Source: Taishania sp037189645 (GTDB lineage Bacteria; Bacteroidota; Bacteroidia; Flavobacteriales_D; Crocinitomicaceae). Taken from it: DNA of 64,000 nucleotides. Every line of letters starts with the position of its first letter. Position 1 is the first letter of the stretch. Below the pieces are notes generated by a model, which saw nothing but the letters and a program-made list of their open reading frames with translations, did no database searches and had not been told where the DNA came from. Positions 60,005 through 64,000 of this stretch are shown one piece after another. The DNA lies in the NCBI GenBank assembly GCA_037189645.1, contig JBBCIY010000002.1, positions 460,922 through 524,921 on the forward strand, read 5' to 3'. The position numbers were made by a program, and so were the translations under genes.

Positions 60005-60988
60005 TTAGTGTACAGAGAAATCTAAAAAATAATTCTCATCATCTATTTTATAAAATGTAATATCTGTACGTCCATACTTTAGAAGATCTTCTTTTCGGAC
60101 AAATGCTCCATTACTTAGCCCAAGACGGAATCTAAAATATTCTCCGATTAAAGAATTGTTAAGTGTGGAGTGAATGGCCTTACCGCCATCTTGAGCTCGC
60201 ACACAAATAATTTGTTTGTCATCGTCTGTAATAACTGTGAATGTTTCATAACGCTCAGGAAAGAATCCAGAGCGCCCTATGGCAGCTGGGATGTTGATAT
60301 AAGCCTGATTGGGATTTCTTCCCTCTCTTTGTCCCCAGTTCAAGCCTGATCTAGTTGGAACCTCACCATATTTATCTACCAGTGGCAATATAACTTTAGG
60401 TAAATTAAGTATATCTGTACTAATAGCAGTTTTTGCTTCTCCTGCTTCAGAACTTAATCTTTCAGTTTCCTGAACTGGTTTGCGATCAAATATATCAATC
60501 AGTTCATGTACATTCTCAGCATTACAGTTAATGGACTCATCTTCCAAACTCTTATAATAATCATAACACTTTAATGAATCTTGAAGTGTTAAAACTTCTC
60601 TCATTGAAGGGCTGAATGCGTTTTGAGTATAATTTGCAGACCCTACAAATCCTAAAATGGGGTCATCATCTTTATACCAAGAATATACCTTTGAATGGAC
60701 TGGTGGACGTCCAAAAATATAGTTGCATTTAAAATTAACGTCAAATTTTGATGTTTGTAATTCCTTAAAGGCTGTGTGATTTTTTTGTTCAATACCATCA
60801 AAAGGACACATTCCGACAATTAATTCTATAGACAAATCCTTTTTCAGCCTTTTAGAAAATTCAATGTGACGCATTGCCATCAAGGCTGTAGCATACCCCG
60901 AAACGATATAGAGTTTATTGGCATTGTGCTGAACTAGTGGTTCAATCAACGCTTTGTCAAACAGTTCACTGGTTATCATTGTACTCAT
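60005..60988 (-). CDS. NgoFVII-like (PLD-fold) restriction endonuclease
   Basis: A 327-residue putative type II restriction enzyme of the NgoFVII family, a phospholipase-D-fold group that works without metal. One HKD-type motif is visible: H98-S-K100 (in RPPVHSKVYSW), followed by GFVGSANYTQNAF with S117 and N119. The rest is a beta-rich specificity domain with INIPAAIGRSGFFPERYE and the ending KIDDENYFLDFSVH. The ATG at 60988 overlaps the methyltransferase stop as ATGA; a GTG at 61000 is less likely. Recognition sequence is unknown; the family namesake cuts GCSGC. It follows the methyltransferase in one operon. Confidence 0.85.
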   Translation of the reverse strand: MSTMITSELFDKALIEPLVQHNANKLYIVSGYATALMAMRHIEFSKRLKKDLSIELIVGMCPFDGIEQKNHTAFKELQTSKFDVNFKCNYIFGRPPVHSKVYSWYKDDDPILGFVGSANYTQNAFSPSMREVLTLQDSLKCYDYYKSLEDESINCNAENVHELIDIFDRKPVQETERLSSEAGEAKTAISTDILNLPKVILPLVDKYGEVPTRSGLNWGQREGRNPNQAYINIPAAIGRSGFFPERYETFTVITDDDKQIICVRAQDGGKAIHSTLNNSLIGEYFRFRLGLSNGAFVRKEDLLKYGRTDITFYKIDDENYFLDFSVH

Positions 60989-62073
60989 ACTTTCAAACAC
61001 TCTTCAACTGGATGCAAATGGTTGAGTTCAATATTTGGTTCAGTACTGTCATACGTGATGCCTGCAAATGTCTTTAAAATTGCTTCAAATATAATTTTGG
61101 CGCCTTTTACGGGAACAGCCATGCCAATTTGTTTTCTAACACTTTCCTTAGAGCCATGAAAAACAAAATTATCAGGAAAAGTTTGAAGTCTTGCTCTTTC
61201 TCTGTTTGTTAATGCTCTGTTTTCTTCCCAATGGTAAACATGTGTCCCTCCGCCACCGCTTCCTGTGACTGTATATGCGGGTTTATTAGGATCAAGTCTT
61301 TTATATATTTGACTTATCTGAGCACCTTTAATATTGAGTTGTAAATGTGCTGGCAACTGAGCTGTAAAAGCATTTTCACCAGGTTTAATAAACTTTAATC
61401 TTTCTACAACAATTTCAGATTGCTTTGTTAGCTCATTATTAGGAGAATTAGTTTCAATTGGCGGATTTTCAATTGCTTGTTTGGCAGTAATTATTTTGGG
61501 ATTTTTAATAACAGGAACATTGAACTTAAGTCCTAAATCTTTACGAATACCAACAATTATAATACGGTGTCGCGCTTGAGGAACTTCATAATTTTCAAAT
61601 TTATACAAATGTGCCGTAACATTGTACCCTGTATTAATTAAATCTTTTAAAATCATCTGAAAGGACTTGCCGTCATTGGAATTTTTTAGTCCTCCAACAT
61701 TTTCTGCCAAAAAGAAAGCTGGCTGAAATTTTTTCAAAACCTTAACACCATATGAATATAAAGGTCCAAAAACACCATTCATTCCTTTTTGCTCACCAAC
61801 TATTGAAAAATCATTACAGGGGAAACCAAAAGCAAGGCCATCTATTTCTGTAAGCTTATCAATATCTAATTTCCTTACATCTTTACAAATAACCGATTTG
61901 ATATTATCGGGGCAAATATTTTTTCCATAAGTTTCACAAGTGTCCTTGTCAAAATCATTAGCCCATTCATGTTTTATAGAATACTCTTCATTATCATGTA
62001 TGAACCCTGCTGACATCGCTCCTAAAGCAATTCCACCTGGTCCGCAAAATAATTCACCCAATCGAAAATTCAT
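60985..62073 (-). CDS. DNA (cytosine-5-)-methyltransferase
   Basis: A 362-residue cytosine C5 methylase protecting host DNA. Motifs in order: I, FCGPGGIALG (residues 9-18); IV, GFPCNDFS with catalytic C86 (PCN instead of the more usual PCQ); VI, AENVGGLKN with E124; VIII, PQARHR (166-170); a target-recognition region of about 110 residues; IX, ALTNRERARLQTFPD; X, KQIGMAVPVKGAKII. It is complete. Being upstream of its nuclease and translationally coupled to it lets methylation come first. A promoter lies about 85 bp upstream. The methylated sequence cannot be told from the gene. Confidence 0.93.
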   Translation of the reverse strand: MNFRLGELFCGPGGIALGAMSAGFIHDNEEYSIKHEWANDFDKDTCETYGKNICPDNIKSVICKDVRKLDIDKLTEIDGLAFGFPCNDFSIVGEQKGMNGVFGPLYSYGVKVLKKFQPAFFLAENVGGLKNSNDGKSFQMILKDLINTGYNVTAHLYKFENYEVPQARHRIIIVGIRKDLGLKFNVPVIKNPKIITAKQAIENPPIETNSPNNELTKQSEIVVERLKFIKPGENAFTAQLPAHLQLNIKGAQISQIYKRLDPNKPAYTVTGSGGGGTHVYHWEENRALTNRERARLQTFPDNFVFHGSKESVRKQIGMAVPVKGAKIIFEAILKTFAGITYDSTEPNIELNHLHPVEECLKV

Positions 62074-62156
62074 ATCTATTTTTTTAAATTAAACAAATAA
62101 CTGGTAAAACAGTGCTTTTTTATTTAAACATTTTTGAAAAAAATTTTCGCACAATA

Positions 62157-62190
62157 CAAAAGTATAATTAATATCTGTTGTATTTCCAAA
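62157..62190 (-). promoter_or_regulatory. Predicted promoter of the methyltransferase-nuclease operon
   Basis: On the minus strand TTTG (62190-62187), a 22-bp spacer and TACTTTTG (62164-62157) match the Bacteroidota consensus exactly. The leader to the ATG at 62073 is about 75 nt. This is one of the best promoter matches of the window. Confidence 0.65.
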
Positions 62191-62358
62191 GCATGTATAA
62201 ACGTTTTCAACCAATAATGTTAATATCATTATTACCAATTATCACTGTGACTGAATACAAAATTATTTTAGCTCTACGTAATCTATTTACGGTTTTAGTA
62301 ATTTTTTTAGTATATTTCTTAAATTTTAAAGTAATTTATTCTTATATGAATTTATATC

Positions 62359-63135
62359 ATGCCTCAAATTCAAATTACACTCAGTCCTGAACAATGTGAG
62401 AAAGCAATTCAGTTTGGTGAAGAAATAATAATGAAAAATGCTCAAAGCCCTAAAGACTTTGGAAGCAGGCATATCAGAGATTATTCTGATAATGTTGCAG
62501 ATATAATTGAAGGGAAAATCGCAGAGATTGGGTTTGCTCAGTTTTATGAACTTAAAACAAATAATAGGATAATTTTAGATTTTAATGTATATCCTGGCTC
62601 ATTAACAATAGATTATGGGCAAGACTTCGATAAGCTTGTCATCAACTCAAAAGTATACTTTGTAAAGAATCGTATTGATATAAAAGCTACTAAAATATAT
62701 TCTAAATGGCTTTTAGTCGAAAGTCATAAGTTTTGGTCTGATGCCTACATATTAGTAAAAGTAGACATCCCCAATGATAGCGAATCCAATCGTAATAAAT
62801 TATATAGCTGGATCAAAAATCACGGTGTGAGAATTACTATATCTGGATTTGCATACTATTTTGATTTAATTGACAACATTACCAAGAAACCTTTTATAGA
62901 GTTCAGCCAAAATGAACGATTATTCAAACCAGACAAGTTAAGTAATATTGCTCATTGGTCTCCAGATTCAATAAAGGAGTTTATAAGTGAAAACCCTCAT
63001 GATTTTCCACCGATAGGACCAATTTTGAAAGCCCCAAAAAATTTTGGTATACCAATCTCCAAACTTAGAAACTCGGATAAAGACTGGGCTATTTTTTTTA
63101 GTTGGGTTCATGCTTCCTTAGAAGAGGAAATTTAA
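62359..63135 (+). CDS. PD-(D/E)XK-like nuclease-type protein of unknown function
   Basis: A 258-residue cytoplasmic protein of no family I can name. The first half has a plausible PD-(D/E)XK core: E51 and E56 in IIEGKIAEIGFAQFYEL (first helix), D89/D91 in YGQDFDKLV, and D107-I-K109 in NRIDIKATKIYSKWLLVES, where the IDIKxT strand is the usual (D/E)xK. The second half carries helical and aromatic-rich text (DKDWAIFFSWVHASLEEEI) and may select DNA or a partner. It lies between a C5 methylase operon and vsr, on the opposite strand; its end overlaps vsr by 4 bp. It could be a second endonuclease, or an accessory of the modification system. The start at 62359 (MPQIQITLSPEQ) is the first convincing codon. 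Confidence 0.65.
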   Translation: MPQIQITLSPEQCEKAIQFGEEIIMKNAQSPKDFGSRHIRDYSDNVADIIEGKIAEIGFAQFYELKTNNRIILDFNVYPGSLTIDYGQDFDKLVINSKVYFVKNRIDIKATKIYSKWLLVESHKFWSDAYILVKVDIPNDSESNRNKLYSWIKNHGVRITISGFAYYFDLIDNITKKPFIEFSQNERLFKPDKLSNIAHWSPDSIKEFISENPHDFPPIGPILKAPKNFGIPISKLRNSDKDWAIFFSWVHASLEEEI

Positions 63136-63539
63136 TTCTTTATCATATCCAAAATAAAATCAGAAAAGCTACCGTTTTTAATTTGGCATTCCCATATTAC
63201 TATAACCTTATATTTCATTTCTTTTAATTTACTGTGGGCAACAGAATCTTTTTTTATGTTTTTTTCTATTTTATCGGACCAGTATTCAACATTGGATTTG
63301 GGCAAACGATAATATTTGCATTGTTCATGTCCGTGCCAAAAACATCCATTTACAAAAATTGCTGTATTATATTTTTTTAGTATAATGTCTGGTTTTCCAG
63401 GAAGTTTTTTATCATGTAGCCTAAAACGCAGACCATGGGAAAATAGAAATTTACGCACAATAATTTCAGGTATCGTATTTTTTGATCTGATACGGCTCAT
63501 ATTGTAGCTTCTTTGCTCGTTAGTTTTGTTATCGGCCAT
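63132..63539 (-). CDS. vsr: Very short patch repair endonuclease Vsr
   Basis: A 135-residue strand-specific endonuclease that nicks at T:G mismatches formed when 5-methylcytosine deaminates in a methylase target. Family marks are RSYNMSRIRSKNTIPEIIVR at the start, PGKPDIILKKYNTAIFVNG with the catalytic Asp, CFWHGHEQCKYYRLPKSN (zinc and active-site residues), and YWSDKIEKNIKKD near residue 88. Complete and intact. Vsr genes accompany C5 methylases, in agreement with the methyltransferase 1 kb away. It is transcribed towards the nuclease-like gene and overlaps it by 4 bp. Confidence 0.93.
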   Translation of the reverse strand: MADNKTNEQRSYNMSRIRSKNTIPEIIVRKFLFSHGLRFRLHDKKLPGKPDIILKKYNTAIFVNGCFWHGHEQCKYYRLPKSNVEYWSDKIEKNIKKDSVAHSKLKEMKYKVIVIWECQIKNGSFSDFILDMIKN

Positions 63540-63923
63540 GTGTAAATTTAATTTTTCTTATAGACAGAGAAAGGTAACAAGTTGTTTAATTATCATTATT
63601 TTAGAAAGAAGAATGATAAATGATTCATTTTTAACTTTATCATACTATTTTCCGTGGCGATGGAGTCCGTTAATATGACCTCTACTGTGCTCTCATAAGC
63701 TAATTTTGCGGATTTGCTTATCAAGCAACAGTATTATCTTAAAAATACTTCTTTCTGGAGCCAAATAATCTAAATTCGTATTCCAAATTTAGTATTTTAT
63801 TAACAATGGATATAAGTTTTGAAGAAATCTGCTCTCTGGAATGTAGAGTGTTATTAAGTGGCTGCCAGGATAGTACCAGCTATCGCCAGCACCATCCATC
63901 TGCCTATGCATTTCATATTAGGT
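63540..63923. other. Non-coding right flank of the restriction island
   Basis: A 384-bp AT-rich stretch with no convincing gene. ATGATAAA (63613-63620) and TTTATCAT (63636-63643) form a small hairpin. On the minus strand 63916-63854 a 20-codon hydrophobic frame begins MKCIGRWMVLAIAGTILAAT, just 7 bp after the stop of the T9SS gene at the right edge. It is possibly the 5' remnant of a secreted-protein gene. No T-run terminator was found. Confidence 0.5.
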
Positions 63924-64000
63924 TTATCTTTTGATTAATTTTTTTACAATATACGTATTATTGGCAAAGATACGGACAAAATAAGTTCCTGCCGCATAAG
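63924..64000 (-). CDS. 3' tip of a T9SS type A secreted-protein gene (partial)
   Basis: The minus-strand frame ending in TAA at 63926-63924 reads AAGTYFVRIFANN and then TYIVKKLIKR. This is the final strand pair of a T9SS type A sorting domain, whose last residues are typically GxYxVR...KKLIKR. Only 24 codons lie in the window, so the protein's body and function are unknown. Confidence 0.72.
   Translation of the reverse strand, partial: YAAGTYFVRIFANNTYIVKKLIKR

Larger units (their letters stand above)
59889..63923. other. AT-rich restriction-modification island
   Basis: A block of four genes bounded on the left by the cut-off comEC and on the right by a T9SS gene. All four encode DNA-modifying or DNA-cutting functions: NgoFVII/PLD-type nuclease, C5 cytosine methyltransferase, PD-(D/E)XK-like protein and Vsr. 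Base composition is visibly more AT-rich than the surrounding genes. No integrase, terminal repeat or target duplication was seen, so the boundaries are inferred from gene content. Confidence 0.7.

Noticed and set aside
62178..62390. 70-codon hydrophobic frame before the PD-(D/E)XK-like gene
   Set aside because: It consists of AT-rich non-coding DNA that yields Ile/Leu/Phe by composition and overlaps the start of a better-supported gene.
1..64000. tRNA, rRNA, insertion sequences, phage genes
   Set aside because: No cloverleaf, rRNA signature, transposase, integrase or phage structural gene was recognised by eye in any part of the window. A tRNAscan/Infernal run would be needed to exclude small RNAs.

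Overview
The window reads as a chromosomal segment of a member of the Bacteroidota, most likely a Flavobacteriales / Crocinitomicaceae-like (Fluviicola-type) bacterium. The evidence is: several proteins with type IX secretion (T9SS) C-terminal sorting domains, a PorP/SprF protein beside a gliding-type adhesin and an OmpA/PD40 (PorE-like) protein, GEVED and BIG2 cell-surface domains, promoters of the Bacteroidota TTTG / TAnnTTTG type, and the gene order of its division-and-cell-wall (dcw) cluster. The lineage below phylum is inference.

Layout. 1-3 kb: the 5' tip of one minus-strand secreted-protein gene, then a 933-residue T9SS surface protein. 3.1-4.1 kb: an AraC-type regulator. 4.2-12.9 kb: first half of the dcw cluster (mraZ, rsmH, a small secreted hypothetical, ftsL, ftsI, murE, mraY, murD). 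12.9-19.4 kb: a block that interrupts the dcw cluster, with a minus-strand UspA-like/DUF1275 operon, a two-component system, and a fused acyltransferase resembling the ornithine/glycine lipid synthase OlsF. 19.4-28.4 kb: second half of the dcw cluster (hypothetical, ftsW, murG, small membrane protein, murC, ftsQ, ftsA, ftsZ, yqeY). 28.4-31.0 kb: a Fur-family regulator and a Zn/Cd P1B-ATPase, with a perfect 7-1-7 palindrome in the ATPase promoter. 31-35 kb: AT-rich hypotheticals, a MurG-like glycosyltransferase, a ChaN-like protein and an XRE regulator. 35.4-38.7 kb: a TPR-membrane-AraC regulator and a T9SS protein. 39.2-49.7 kb: a probable adhesin operon comprising a 220-residue secreted protein, a 2196-residue adhesin with 35 calcium-binding-type modules, a SprF-type protein and an OmpA/PorE-like protein. 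49.9-54.1 kb: a minus-strand set with two paralogous zinc-ribbon membrane proteins, an SPFH/SHOCT protein and a small membrane protein. 54.2-58.8 kb: an M20 amidohydrolase, tandem DUF4230 proteins, a small lipoprotein, a TonB-domain protein and a T9SS protein. 58.9-63.9 kb: a comEC gene broken by a frameshift and cut off, then an AT-rich restriction-modification island (NgoFVII/PLD-type nuclease, C5 cytosine methyltransferase, an unassigned PD-(D/E)XK-like protein, Vsr). The window ends in the 3' tip of another T9SS protein gene.

How parts work together. The two dcw halves encode lipid I/II synthesis (MurC, MurD, MurE, MraY, MurG) and the divisome core (FtsL, FtsI, FtsW, FtsQ, FtsA, FtsZ). 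MraZ probably controls the first half through two oppositely oriented MraZ boxes flanking its promoter. The adhesin is probably exported by T9SS through the SprF-type partner encoded just downstream. The restriction island looks recently acquired, and its arrival coincides with loss of an intact comEC, the DNA-uptake channel. The least explained gene sets are the zinc-ribbon/SPFH membrane cluster (49.9-54.1 kb) and the PD-(D/E)XK-like gene in the restriction island. No rRNA, tRNA, CRISPR array or insertion sequence was recognised.
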